Positions 15,416 to 23,415 of a stretch of 27,739 nt of DNA are shown piece by piece (the first letter of the stretch is position 1; every line of letters begins with the position of its first letter). A program made the translations under genes and the position numbers. The notes beneath the pieces are model-generated. The model did not search any database. It had not been told where the DNA came from and was given only the letters and a program-made list of their open reading frames with translations. Source of the stretch: an uncultured Clostridia bacterium (GTDB taxonomy: Bacteria; Bacillota; Clostridia; Oscillospirales; Butyricicoccaceae). The stretch is from positions 1 to 27,739 of the forward strand of contig CAJUSB010000037.1 in assembly GCA_910589115.1 (NCBI GenBank). Direction: 5' to 3'.

Positions 15416-16854
15416 GCCTGCGCACCTCCTGTTTTGGTTTCGCCGGTAATCAGGATGGTCCCATCCTGATCCTGGAGGATGTCTGCCTGCGGGACGCCCA
15501 GCTCACGTGAGAGGATTTCCAGCACGCGGGGGCCGCAGAAGCCGCCCTGGCAGCGTCCCATCCCTGCGCCGGCCCGGCGTTTGATGCCGTCGATTGAGCA
15601 CGGCGGAATGGGGGAGTGGATCGCGTCCACGATTTCGCCCTCGGTAATGGTTTCGCAGCGGCAGATCACCCGGCCATAGAGTGGGTTTTCGCGCACGAGC
15701 GCTGCTTTTTCCTCGGGGGTGCAGCGGCGGAAGCGGTTGACCTTGCGGGTGCCGTCAAAGTCGCTGCGCGGTGTGAGTGTAAGGCCCATCGCTTCGAGCT
15801 GCTCTGCCATATACTCCGCGATTGCAGGAGCGGCAGAGAGCCCGGGCGATTTAATGCCTGCCGCGTGCAGCACGCGGCCAGAAGAAGGAGAGATATAAAA
15901 ATCGGATAAGGTGGTGTTTGCACGTACGCCCGCAAAGTTGCGGATGGACTGACGGAGATCCACACTGGGCACGCTTTTTTTGGAGGCAGAGGCGACTGCG
16001 TCCAGTGCGGCGGCAGTGACGGCCTTATCTCTTGAACCGTTTACTTCTTCGGCGTTGGGGCCGACGATCAGGTTCCCGTGCACGGTGGGAGCAACAAGTA
16101 CGCCCTTGCCCGTAGCAGAAGGGCACTGGAAGATCACGCGGCTGACCAAGCTGCCGCTGGACTTATCCAGCAAATAATATGCGCCGCGGCTGGGCAGGGT
16201 TTTGAACTGCGGCTCGGCCGTCATGCGGAGGATGGATTCGGCGTCTACGCCTGCGCAGCCGACGACATACCGGGCCTGGAAGGTTTCCCCGCCTGCGGTA
16301 GTAATGGTGCAGCAGTCGTCTTGTTCGGAAATACCGGTTACTTCGCACCGGAGGCGGAGTTCTGCGCCGTTGCGCACGGCAACCTCGGCCTCGGCAATGC
16401 ACAGGCCCCAGGGGTCGATGATTGCAGCGGAGGGTGCGAGCAGGGCGTCGGTCACATCGGGGGAGAGGGTGGGTTCCAGCGCCCGGGCCTGTTCGCCGGT
16501 GAGCATTTGCAGGCCGGGCACGCCGTTTTGCAGTCCGTTTTCATAGATACGGGAAAGGGTCTTTTTGTCCTCTTCCCCGAAACCCAGAACAAGCGAACCG
16601 ATGCGTTTGTATTCGACCGAAAGGTCGGTGCACAGCTGTTCCATCATGGCGGAGCCCTGTACATTGAGCTTTGCCATCAGCGTACCTGGTTCGGGATCAT
16701 AGCCCGCGTGGACGATGGCACTGTTTGCCTTGGTTGTGCCCATGGCAACATCGTTTTCGCGCTCAAGGATCAGGATGCGCAGCTTGCAGCGGCTGAGCCT
16801 GTACGCCAGCGATGCGCCGATGACACCGCAGCCAATAATGGCCACATCATACAT
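15412..16854 (-). CDS. FAD-dependent glycerol-3-phosphate dehydrogenase (GlpA-like) with BFD [2Fe-2S] domain
   Basis: A 480-residue flavoprotein likely oxidising glycerol 3-phosphate to dihydroxyacetone phosphate. The FAD motif IIGCGVIGASLAYRL is at about 7-21, then a DAO-type fold (GTTKANSAIVHAGYDP). The C-terminus is a BFD-like [2Fe-2S] domain with cysteines CRC and CQGGFC. L-2-hydroxyglutarate oxidase is a close relative, so substrate is inferred from neighbours: the second flavoprotein, DUF1667 and glpP. ATG 16854 has AGGGAGGT 7 bases upstream; an ATG at 16875 lies before that site. It heads the operon behind a promoter and an attenuator-like leader suited to GlpP control. Confidence 0.88.
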   Translation of the reverse strand: MYDVAIIGCGVIGASLAYRLSRCKLRILILERENDVAMGTTKANSAIVHAGYDPEPGTLMAKLNVQGSAMMEQLCTDLSVEYKRIGSLVLGFGEEDKKTLSRIYENGLQNGVPGLQMLTGEQARALEPTLSPDVTDALLAPSAAIIDPWGLCIAEAEVAVRNGAELRLRCEVTGISEQDDCCTITTAGGETFQARYVVGCAGVDAESILRMTAEPQFKTLPSRGAYYLLDKSSGSLVSRVIFQCPSATGKGVLVAPTVHGNLIVGPNAEEVNGSRDKAVTAAALDAVASASKKSVPSVDLRQSIRNFAGVRANTTLSDFYISPSSGRVLHAAGIKSPGLSAAPAIAEYMAEQLEAMGLTLTPRSDFDGTRKVNRFRRCTPEEKAALVRENPLYGRVICRCETITEGEIVDAIHSPIPPCSIDGIKRRAGAGMGRCQGGFCGPRVLEILSRELGVPQADILQDQDGTILITGETKTGGAQA

Positions 16855-16886
16855 AGGTTTACCTCCCTTTAGCATCCCGCGGAAAC

Positions 16887-16927
16887 AAAAAAGCCAAGGT
16901 AAAGGGCACCGCCTGGCAGACCCAGGC
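16887..16927 (-). promoter_or_regulatory. Antitermination leader of the GlpA-like operon
   Basis: On the minus strand the RNA can form GCCTGG (16927-16922) with CCAGGC (16916-16911), or a later stem in which GCCAGG (16917-16912) pairs with the CCTTGGC region ending at 16893, directly before TTTTTT (16892-16887). The two share bases 16912-16916, so one excludes the other. The second is an intrinsic terminator 30 bases before the gene. In Bacillus subtilis, GlpP with glycerol 3-phosphate antiterminates glpD in this way; GlpP is encoded next door here. GlpP binding is inferred. Confidence 0.7.
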
Positions 16928-16982
16928 AGCGTACATTACTTTGACTCAAAATCTCCAAGCAAGATATGAACTTTATGTAAAT

Positions 16983-17011
16983 ACTATAGCACACCTGAGG
17001 GCAGATTGCAA
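16983..17011 (-). promoter_or_regulatory. Promoter of the GlpA-like operon
   Basis: On the minus strand TTGCAA (17011-17006) and TATAGT (16988-16983) are 17 bases apart. Transcription should begin near 16976, giving a leader of about 120 nt that contains the attenuator. Apart from this promoter, the leader and the glpP terminator nothing else is visible in 16855-17169. Confidence 0.7.
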
Positions 17012-17109
17012 GTGCCTGGGCGATAAAAACGGGGCTCTTTTATGGAAAATGGACAAAATCGGCGTTTATCACAAAAACAAAAAACCTGCTTTGTGGAATA
17101 TGGACGAAG

Positions 17110-17136
17110 AAAAAGGGCTTCACGAAGTGAAGTCCC
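17110..17136 (-). terminator. Terminator after glpP
   Basis: On the minus strand GGG(A)CTTCAC (17136-17127) pairs with GTGAAGCCC (17123-17115), with one bulged base, followed by TTTTT (17114-17110). It separates glpP from the downstream promoter, so glpP and the GlpA-like operon are transcribed separately. Confidence 0.8.
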
Positions 17137-17169
17137 AAAGAAATCCTCAGAAAAGGGAGAGGGGAGAAA

Positions 17170-17733
17170 TTACAAAAACCATAGTTCTGGCGTAGTAGCT
17201 GAGACAGCGATAGCGCCGGCGCCGAGGGCGCTGAGGACGTCTTCTTTTTCGGTGAGCAGGCCGCTGGCGATGAGGGGGCGGCGGACGGACTGGGCGAGGC
17301 GGCGGATGGTTTTGGGGATCGTACCGGGGAGGATGTCGATGAAGTCGGCATCGGTAGGTTGGCGCAGGATGTTGGCGAGTGCGAGGGAATCATGTACGAA
17401 GCAGCGCTGGATGGTTGTCAGGCCGCATTCGCGGCCGCGGCGGATGATATTTTGACGGGTGCTGATGATACCATCTGCGGGGGTATTCCGGCGGATGAAA
17501 TCGACGGCGATATCGCGGCTGGCGAGGCCATCGACGAGATCCAGGTGGATGAACACCTGGCGGTTGTGGGATTTAATTTGTTCGGCCAGGGAGCCGATGC
17601 TGCATACTGTACCGTAGAGGAGGAAGATGACGGCGCAGCGGGAGGAGAGGGCGCGTTGGAGGCCATCGTCATTTTTGACGGCTGCGATAATGGGGGCATC
17701 GAGCAAGAGCTCGGAGAGGGGCGTATCTGACAT
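17170..17733 (-). CDS. glpP: Glycerol-3-phosphate responsive antiterminator GlpP
   Basis: A cytosolic RNA-binding regulator that, with glycerol 3-phosphate, lets RNA polymerase read through leader terminators of glycerol genes. The 187-residue product has the normal length and family segments: IIAAVKNDDGL near the N-terminus, VFIHLDLVDGL, GIISTRQNIIRRGRECGLTTIQR, FIDILPGTIPK, PLIASGLLTEKEDV and GAIAVSATTPELW. Start ATG 17733 has GAGG about 10 bases upstream; the frame continues upstream only through GC-rich repeat. Its likely target is the leader at 16887-16927. The gene is preceded by repeat copy 3, so its promoter may lie beyond it, in 17964-18064. Confidence 0.93.
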   Translation of the reverse strand: MSDTPLSELLLDAPIIAAVKNDDGLQRALSSRCAVIFLLYGTVCSIGSLAEQIKSHNRQVFIHLDLVDGLASRDIAVDFIRRNTPADGIISTRQNIIRRGRECGLTTIQRCFVHDSLALANILRQPTDADFIDILPGTIPKTIRRLAQSVRRPLIASGLLTEKEDVLSALGAGAIAVSATTPELWFL

Positions 17734-17761
17734 GGGATAAGACCTCGTTTCGGAAGAAAAA

Positions 17762-17963
17762 TTTTCGGCTCCCCGCGCGGGGAGCGACAGGGCGCTGCCC
17801 TGCACCCGCCCCTGCGCGGGGAGCGACAGGGCGCTGCCCTGCACCCGCGATTTTTTTGTAAAAAAATCGAGTAAAAACTTCAATTCCGCTGCGGCGGGGG
17901 ATGGGTGCACATCTGATCCATACTGTCTGCTGCCCCGCCCGCAAAAAGGATAGCGGGCGGGGC
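17762..17963 (-). repeat. GC-rich intergenic repeat, copy 3, with 39-bp duplication
   Basis: In its own (minus) orientation it starts with an 11-bp stem-loop (17963-17953 with 17942-17932; loop TATCCTTTTT), then TGTGCACCCATCCCCCGCCGCAG, a small hairpin (CGATTTTTTT/AAAAAAATCG, 17848-17868), then two tandem 39-bp units containing GGGTGCAGGGCAGCGCCCTG and CGCTCCCCGCGC. It ends close upstream of glpP. The order of parts matches copy 2. Confidence 0.8.
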
Positions 17964-17983
17964 GGTATAGCGCGGATATATAA

Positions 17984-18011
17984 TTGTTAAATGGGTCGGA
18001 TTCATTATAAT
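17984..18011 (+). promoter_or_regulatory. Promoter-like boxes in the AT-rich spacer between two inverted repeats
   Basis: The 101-base spacer 17964-18064 is AT-rich. On the plus strand TTGTTA (17984-17989) and TATAAT (18006-18011) are 16 bases apart, but no plus-strand gene follows. A weak minus-strand pair (TTAACA...TATACC, 15-base spacing) could serve glpP. Assignment is uncertain. Confidence 0.3.
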
Positions 18012-18064
18012 AAAGAAAGCCTTGCCAAAATAGATTAAGACAAAAAATATACCGCATTTACCCA

Positions 18065-18262
18065 CCCCGCCCGCCGTCCTTTTGGCGGGCGGGGCAATAT
18101 GCAGAAACAATGATTACCGTACCCATTCCCCGCCGCAGCGGAGAAAGGGAGTCCAGAGGGACAAGTCCCTCTGGCGCTGTCCGCGCAGGACCGCTGTCCG
18201 CGTAGGACCGCTGTCTGCGTAAGACCGCCGTCCGCGTAGGACCGCCGCCCGCGTAGGGCCGT
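18065..18262 (+). repeat. GC-rich intergenic repeat, copy 4, with 17-bp tandem array
   Basis: It begins with an 11-bp stem-loop (18065-18075 with 18084-18094; loop GTCCTTTT), then ACCCATTCCCCGCCGCAGCGGA, the module GAGTCCAGAGGGACAAGTCC, and five 17-bp units GCTGTCCGCGTAGGACC starting at 18176, 18193, 18210, 18227 and 18244, with drift toward the end. It stops next to the 3' end of the aldo/keto reductase gene and faces copy 3 across 101 bases. Confidence 0.82.
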
Positions 18263-18269
18263 CCGCCCG

Positions 18270-19208
18270 TCAGGGCAGCCGGTTGCCTGCCGCCATGTAG
18301 ATTGCGTACCATTCCTCTCGGGAAAGGGTGACATCGGCCGCAGCCGCTAAGTAACGCAGGTGGGCTGTGTTCATCGTGCCCACGACCGGCTGGAAGCCAG
18401 CAGGATGACGGAGCAGCCACGCAATCGCTGCCGCAGCAGGGGAAAGGCTGTGCGCCGCCCCAACCTCTTCCAGTGCGCGGTTGAGATCAGGAAAGCGATC
18501 GCTGCCAATAAATGTGCCGTCAAAAAAGCCGTGCTGCAGCGGCGACCAGGCCTGGATCGTAATGCCGTTCCTGCGGCAAAAGTCAAGCGTGCCCCCGTCA
18601 CGGTCAATGGCCGATTCGTTGGCCATGTTGACGTTGATGCCCGATGAAATCAACGTGCAGTTGGTAACCGAAAGCTGAAGCTGGTCAACCGCCAGCGGTT
18701 CCTTCCAGTATTTCTGCAGCAGCGCCATCTGCGCCGCACGCTGGTTCGATACCCCAAAATGATGTACCTTGCCCGCATCCTTTAGATTGCCAAAAGCCTC
18801 CGCAATCTCTTCCGGGTCCGCCAGCGCATCAGGCCGGTGCAGGATCAGCAGGTCAAGATAGTCGGTTTTCAATCGCTTCAGGATCGCGTCCACCGACCGC
18901 AGAATGTACGCCTTGGAGTGATTGTAGCCGATGACCTGCCCGTCACGCTGCTCTATGCCGCACTTGGATTGGAGGATAATGCGCTCACGTAAATCACTGC
19001 TCAGGCTCAGGCCAAGCGCTTCCGCAAACAGCGTTTCACATGCCCCCCCACCGTAAATATCAGCATGGTCGAAAAAGTTCAGGCCAAGCTCAAGCGCAGT
19101 CCGCAAAAAGCGCTCGGCACCTGGCTTGTCCAGTGTGTTCAGCCGCATACAGCCGACAGCAAGCACCGGGGCCTCCAGCCCGGTTTGTCCGATTTGGAGT
19201 GTTTTCAT
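18270..19208 (-). CDS. Aldo/keto reductase
   Basis: A soluble NAD(P)H-dependent oxidoreductase of 312 residues with a TIM-barrel fold. The catalytic tetrad is visible: D47 and Y52 (FFDHADIYG), K82 (LQSKCG) and H124 (LLILHRPD). GVSNQRAAQ and the C-terminal PVVGTMN segment match the cofactor-binding parts of the family, nearest to the YdhF/YhdN type. ATG 19208 follows AAAGGAG, with an 11-base gap. The open frame continues upstream through a hairpin and promoter region and is rejected. It is divergent from rpoB. Substrate unknown. Confidence 0.92.
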   Translation of the reverse strand: MKTLQIGQTGLEAPVLAVGCMRLNTLDKPGAERFLRTALELGLNFFDHADIYGGGACETLFAEALGLSLSSDLRERIILQSKCGIEQRDGQVIGYNHSKAYILRSVDAILKRLKTDYLDLLILHRPDALADPEEIAEAFGNLKDAGKVHHFGVSNQRAAQMALLQKYWKEPLAVDQLQLSVTNCTLISSGINVNMANESAIDRDGGTLDFCRRNGITIQAWSPLQHGFFDGTFIGSDRFPDLNRALEEVGAAHSLSPAAAAIAWLLRHPAGFQPVVGTMNTAHLRYLAAAADVTLSREEWYAIYMAAGNRLP

Positions 19209-19274
19209 GGTTTGACAGGCTCCTTTCCCGGGCGGCCGCTTTCGTCGGAACGCCCTGTTTGTAGAGGGTGCAGT

Positions 19275-19303
19275 AAAAGCGGATGCCGGGCATCCGCTTT
19301 TTT
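19275..19303. terminator. Terminator-like hairpin between aldo/keto reductase and rpoB
   Basis: GCGGATG (19279-19285) pairs with CATCCGC (19291-19297), flanked by AAAA and TTTTTT so it could act on either strand, best on plus. No plus-strand gene ends here: the neighbours are divergent. It may insulate rpoB from upstream transcription, or attenuate the minus-strand transcript. Confidence 0.6.
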
Positions 19304-19317
19304 CATTCAAATTATTC

Positions 19318-19347
19318 TTGACTTCCGTCAGTAAAATATGGTATAAT
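19318..19347 (+). promoter_or_regulatory. Promoter of rpoB-rpoC
   Basis: TTGACT (19318-19323) and TATAAT (19342-19347) are 18 bases apart, with TGG before the -10 box. Transcription should start near 19354, leaving a leader of about 157 nt. The leader has a GC hairpin, CGCGCGT (19451-19457) with ACGCGCG (19467-19473), shortly before the ribosome site. Confidence 0.82.
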
Positions 19348-19392
19348 AAGACGCTTATCGAAATTGGCACCCTGTTTCCCTTTACTGCTTCT

Positions 19393-19421
19393 ATGATACC
19401 ACGGTTTCGGGGAAAGCGCAA
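19393..19421 (-). promoter_or_regulatory. Candidate promoter of the aldo/keto reductase
   Basis: On the minus strand TTGCGC (19421-19416) and TATCAT (19398-19393) are 17 bases apart with TGG before the -10. The -35 is weak. If used, its transcript would run against the rpoB leader and cross the hairpin at 19275-19303. Confidence 0.35.
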
Positions 19422-19510
19422 GACCTGTTTTGAAAAAAACACCACGCCGCCGCGCGTATGGATTTCACGCGCGCGTTTACCAACAAAAGAAACGGAGTGA
19501 TCGGTACAAC

Positions 19511-22500
19511 ATGATGGTGAAAGACGTACAGCACGGAAAAACCACGCGCAAAAGCTTTGCACGCATTGAGGAAATCCTTGAGATGCCGAACCTCATTGAG
19601 ATTCAGAAAAGTTCATATAACTGGTTTCTGGGGCAGGGTCTCAAGGAGGTCTTTGATGATGTGCAGTCGATCTCCGACTACACCGGCAACCTGGAGCTGA
19701 CCTTCCTGGACTACGTCCTCGAGGACGAGCCGAAATACAGCGTGGAGGAGTGCAAGGCCCGCGATGCGACCTACGCCTGCCCCCTCAAGGTGCGTATGCG
19801 CCTGCGCAACAAGGAAAACGGCGAGATTAAGGAACAGGAGATTTTCATGGGCGATTTCCCGCGCATGACCGACTCCGGCACCTTTATCATTAACGGCGCA
19901 GAGCGCGCGATCGTTTCCCAGATCGTCCGTTCGCCCGGCGTTTACTATGGCTGCGAATACGACAAGACGGACAAGGCAATCCTCTCTGCAACGGTCATCC
20001 CCTATCGCGGTGCGTGGCTCGAATACGAAACCGACATGAACGATGTGTTCTATGTCCGTATCGATAAAAACCGCAAGATCCCCATTACCTCCTTTATCCG
20101 CGCGATTGGCGTTGCTACCGATGCGGAAATCTTGGAGATGTTCGGGGAGGACGAGCGCATTGTCGCCACCCTCGACAAGGACCCCGCCAAAACAGTGGAC
20201 GAGGCCCTGATCGAAATTTACAAAAAAATGCGTCCGGGTGAGCCGCCAACCGTAGAATCGGCGACCAACCTCATGAACGCAATGTTTTTCGATTCCCGCC
20301 GCTATGACATTTCAGCGGTCGGTCGCTACAAATATAATAAGAAGCTCAATATCGCCCGCAGAATTGCGTCCCACAAGCTGCTCGTGAATGCCGTCGATCC
20401 CCTGACCGGTGAAATCCTGGCAGAAGAAGGGACACTGCTGACCCGTGAACAGGCTCGTACCATTGCATCACGCGGTGTGCGCGGCGTAATAATCGAATCC
20501 GCCGAAGGGACGCCCGTCAAGGTGTTCGGTAACGGTATGGTTGATTTGGACGACTTTACCGAGTATACTGGCTTTACTGCCGAAGAGCTTGGCGTAAAGG
20601 AACGGGTGCGGTTCTCCATCCTGAAAGAGATTATTGAATCCGGTGTGCAGGGCGAAGAGCTGAAAAAGGAAATTCAAACCCGGATGCTGGATCTTGTGCC
20701 AAAGACCATTATTACCGATGATATGCTGGCATCCATCTGCTATCTGCTGAATATCGGCAACGGCATCGGTACAACGGATGATATTGACCACCTGGGCAAC
20801 CGCCGTATGCGCTGCGTTGGCGAGCTGCTGCAAAACCAGTTCCGCATCGGTTTCTCCCGTATGGAGCGTGTCATTCGTGAACGCATGACCATTCAGGATC
20901 TGGATATCGTTACCCCACAGTCCCTGATTAACATCCGTCCTGTGACTGCTGCGATTAAGGAATTTTTCGGTTCCTCGCCGCTGTCCCAGTTCATGGATCA
21001 GAATAACCCGCTGGCCGAGCTGACCCATAAGCGCCGCCTTTCCGCGCTGGGTCCCGGCGGCCTGTCCCGTGACCGCGCATCCATGGAGGTTCGGGACGTG
21101 CACTACAGCCACTATGGCCGTATGTGCCCGATTGAGACCCCTGAAGGCCCGAACATCGGCCTGATCTCTTATCTGGCGACTTACGCGCGGATCAATGACT
21201 TCGGCTTCATCGAAGCGCCCTACCGGGTGATCGATAAGACGACTGGCAGGGTCACTGAAAAAGTACAGTATATGACGGCCGATGTAGAGGATGAATATAT
21301 TGTTTGCCAGGCCTATGAGCCGCTGGACGAAAACGGCTGCCTGAAAAATGAACGCATTACCTGCCGTATGCGCGATGAAATCGTTTCGGTTGACAGGCAC
21401 GATGTTGACCTGATGGACGTTTCACCCCGTATGATGGTTTCGGTTGCTACCGCGTTTATCCCCTTCCTGGAGCACGACGATGCGAACCGCGCACTGATGG
21501 GCGCGAACATGCAGCGTCAGGCGGTGCCGCTGCTGCGGTGCGAAGCGCCGGTTGTTGCGACCGGCATGGAATATAAAGCGGCGGTTGACTCCGGCACGAT
21601 TCCGCTGGCGGAAGGCAACGGCGTTGTCACGCGCGTGACGGCCCGTGAGGTCGTTGTGCGGTATGAGGACGGCCACGAAAAGAGTTACCATTTGACCAAG
21701 TTCCTGCGCTCTAACCAGTCCACCTGTATCAATATGCGGCCGATTGTGGATTTGGGAGAACATGTGCGCACCGGCGACGTGCTGGCTGACGGTCCTTCGA
21801 CCGAAAACGGTGAGATTGCACTCGGCAAAAATGCCCTGATCGGGTTCATGACCTGGGAAGGCTATAACTATGAGGATGCGGTATTGCTCAATGAACGGCT
21901 GGTCCGTGATGATGTCTATACCTCCATCCATATTGAAGAATATGAATCCGAGTCCCGTGATACCAAATTGGGGCCAGAGGAAATTACCCGCGACATCCCG
22001 AATGTCGGTGAGGACGCGCTGCGCGATTTGGATGAGCGGGGCATTATCCGCGTCGGTGCGGAGGTGCACGCCGGGGATATTCTGGTTGGCAAGGTCACGC
22101 CCAAGGGCGAAACCGAGCTGACGGCAGAGGAACGCCTGCTGCGTGCGATTTTCGGCGAAAAAGCGCGTGAAGTACGTGATACGTCCCTTCGTGCGCCGCA
22201 TGGCGAATCGGGCATTGTGGTTGACGTGAAGGTGTTCACACGTGAGAACGGCGACGAGCTGTCGCCTGGTGTTAACATGGTTGTCCGCTGCTATATCGCG
22301 CAGAAGCGTAAAATCTCGGTCGGCGATAAAATGGCGGGCCGCCACGGTAACAAGGGTGTTATTTCGCGCATCCTGCCGCAGGAGGATATGCCGTTCCTGG
22401 AGGACGGCACGCCGCTCGATATCGTGCTCAATCCCTTGGGCGTGCCTTCCCGTATGAACATCGGTCAGGTGCTTGAGGTGCATTTGGGCTTTGCCGCCAG

Positions 22501-23287
22501 ACGGCGCGGCTGGAAGGTGGAAACCCCGGTTTTCGACTCGGCTTCGCTGGATGATATTAAGGAAATGCTGGTTGCGGCGGGCGTAAACGAGGACGGCAAA
22601 TCGGTACTCTATGACGGACGTACCGGTGAAAAGTTCGATAACCGCGTCACAGTCGGCTATATGTATTATTTGAAGCTCCACCATCTGGTGGATGATAAGA
22701 TCCACGCCCGTTCGACTGGCCCGTATTCGCTGGTAACCCAGCAGCCGCTTGGCGGTAAGGCGCAGTTTGGCGGTCAGCGTTTCGGAGAAATGGAAGTTTG
22801 GGCGCTTGAGGCATATGGCGCGGCGTACACGCTTCAGGAAATCCTGACGGTTAAGTCGGATGATATCACCGGACGCGTCAAGACCTATGAGGCCATCGTA
22901 AAGGGGCATAATGTGCCCAAGCCCGGCATTCCGGAATCGTTCAAGGTATTGGTGAAGGAATTGCAGGCGCTTTGTCTCGATATTACTGTGTTGGATGAAA
23001 ATATGGAGGTCATTGAACTCGAAAACGATGACGATGACGAGGTAGATTTCAACCGCCGGGATGAACAGCGGGCACAGGGCTCCGATGAGGAGTTTGCTGC
23101 CGCAGGCTTCGGCATCAATGAGGCTGAGGCCGGGGACACGGACCTGTTTGCACTTGACAGTGAGTCGGAAGACGCTGACACTGATACGGACACTGAGGGG
23201 GCCGATGACTATGGCTCTGACTTTGGCGAGGATGATGACTTCGCGAATGAGGATAACTACGGCGACGGCGATTTTGATTTGGAATAA
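19511..23287 (+). CDS. rpoB: DNA-directed RNA polymerase beta subunit
   Basis: Catalytic-core beta subunit, 1258 residues. The rifampicin pocket reads SPLSQFMDQNN (Q493, D496) and THKRRLSALGPGG (H506, S511), corresponding to Escherichia coli Q513, D516, H526 and S531, so no classic resistance change is seen. GEKAREVRDTSLRAPHGE, KMAGRHGNKGVIS and GGKAQFGGQRFGEMEVWALEA are conserved core segments. The last 90 residues (from 1169) are strongly acidic: 38 Asp/Glu and only 3 Arg. ATG 19511 follows GGAGTG with an 11-base gap; ATG 19514 is an alternative. A start at 19430 lies in the leader and has no ribosome site. It is first in a two-gene operon with rpoC; rplJ/rplL are not upstream. Confidence 0.97.
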   Translation: MMVKDVQHGKTTRKSFARIEEILEMPNLIEIQKSSYNWFLGQGLKEVFDDVQSISDYTGNLELTFLDYVLEDEPKYSVEECKARDATYACPLKVRMRLRNKENGEIKEQEIFMGDFPRMTDSGTFIINGAERAIVSQIVRSPGVYYGCEYDKTDKAILSATVIPYRGAWLEYETDMNDVFYVRIDKNRKIPITSFIRAIGVATDAEILEMFGEDERIVATLDKDPAKTVDEALIEIYKKMRPGEPPTVESATNLMNAMFFDSRRYDISAVGRYKYNKKLNIARRIASHKLLVNAVDPLTGEILAEEGTLLTREQARTIASRGVRGVIIESAEGTPVKVFGNGMVDLDDFTEYTGFTAEELGVKERVRFSILKEIIESGVQGEELKKEIQTRMLDLVPKTIITDDMLASICYLLNIGNGIGTTDDIDHLGNRRMRCVGELLQNQFRIGFSRMERVIRERMTIQDLDIVTPQSLINIRPVTAAIKEFFGSSPLSQFMDQNNPLAELTHKRRLSALGPGGLSRDRASMEVRDVHYSHYGRMCPIETPEGPNIGLISYLATYARINDFGFIEAPYRVIDKTTGRVTEKVQYMTADVEDEYIVCQAYEPLDENGCLKNERITCRMRDEIVSVDRHDVDLMDVSPRMMVSVATAFIPFLEHDDANRALMGANMQRQAVPLLRCEAPVVATGMEYKAAVDSGTIPLAEGNGVVTRVTAREVVVRYEDGHEKSYHLTKFLRSNQSTCINMRPIVDLGEHVRTGDVLADGPSTENGEIALGKNALIGFMTWEGYNYEDAVLLNERLVRDDVYTSIHIEEYESESRDTKLGPEEITRDIPNVGEDALRDLDERGIIRVGAEVHAGDILVGKVTPKGETELTAEERLLRAIFGEKAREVRDTSLRAPHGESGIVVDVKVFTRENGDELSPGVNMVVRCYIAQKRKISVGDKMAGRHGNKGVISRILPQEDMPFLEDGTPLDIVLNPLGVPSRMNIGQVLEVHLGFAARRRGWKVETPVFDSASLDDIKEMLVAAGVNEDGKSVLYDGRTGEKFDNRVTVGYMYYLKLHHLVDDKIHARSTGPYSLVTQQPLGGKAQFGGQRFGEMEVWALEAYGAAYTLQEILTVKSDDITGRVKTYEAIVKGHNVPKPGIPESFKVLVKELQALCLDITVLDENMEVIELENDDDDEVDFNRRDEQRAQGSDEEFAAAGFGINEAEAGDTDLFALDSESEDADTDTDTEGADDYGSDFGEDDDFANEDNYGDGDFDLE

Positions 23288-23291
23288 AGCA

Positions 23292-23324
23292 CAGGCCTGT
23301 TTGGAACGGTTCCGGGCAGGCCTG
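23292..23324 (+). other. Hairpin between rpoB and rpoC
   Basis: CAGGCCTG at 23292-23299 and again at 23317-23324 is self-complementary, and GGAAC/GTTCC lies between, giving a folded element in the 128-base rpoB-rpoC gap without a T-run. It could be an RNA-processing or stability site; function not shown. Confidence 0.45.
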
Positions 23325-23415
23325 ATGAAACCATTCCGCGCCAGCCTTATCATTGCGCGATACCATGACGCGGCGCGCAGTAAAGATTCTGCGTCAGACT
23401 GGAGAGGTGTATCGG

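Noticed and set aside
16941..17195. Small 84-codon plus-strand frame between glpP and the GlpA-like operon
   Set aside because: It crosses a promoter on the other strand, a terminator hairpin and the end of glpP, and its start has no ribosome site.
20987..21043. Rifampicin-resistance substitution in RpoB
   Set aside because: Residues matching Escherichia coli Q513, D516, H526 and S531 are unchanged. A Pro replaces the residue at 510, which is not enough to claim resistance.
21422..23353. 643-codon minus-strand open frame opposite rpoB
   Set aside because: It is an antisense shadow of the conserved rpoB coding sequence, with no family resemblance.
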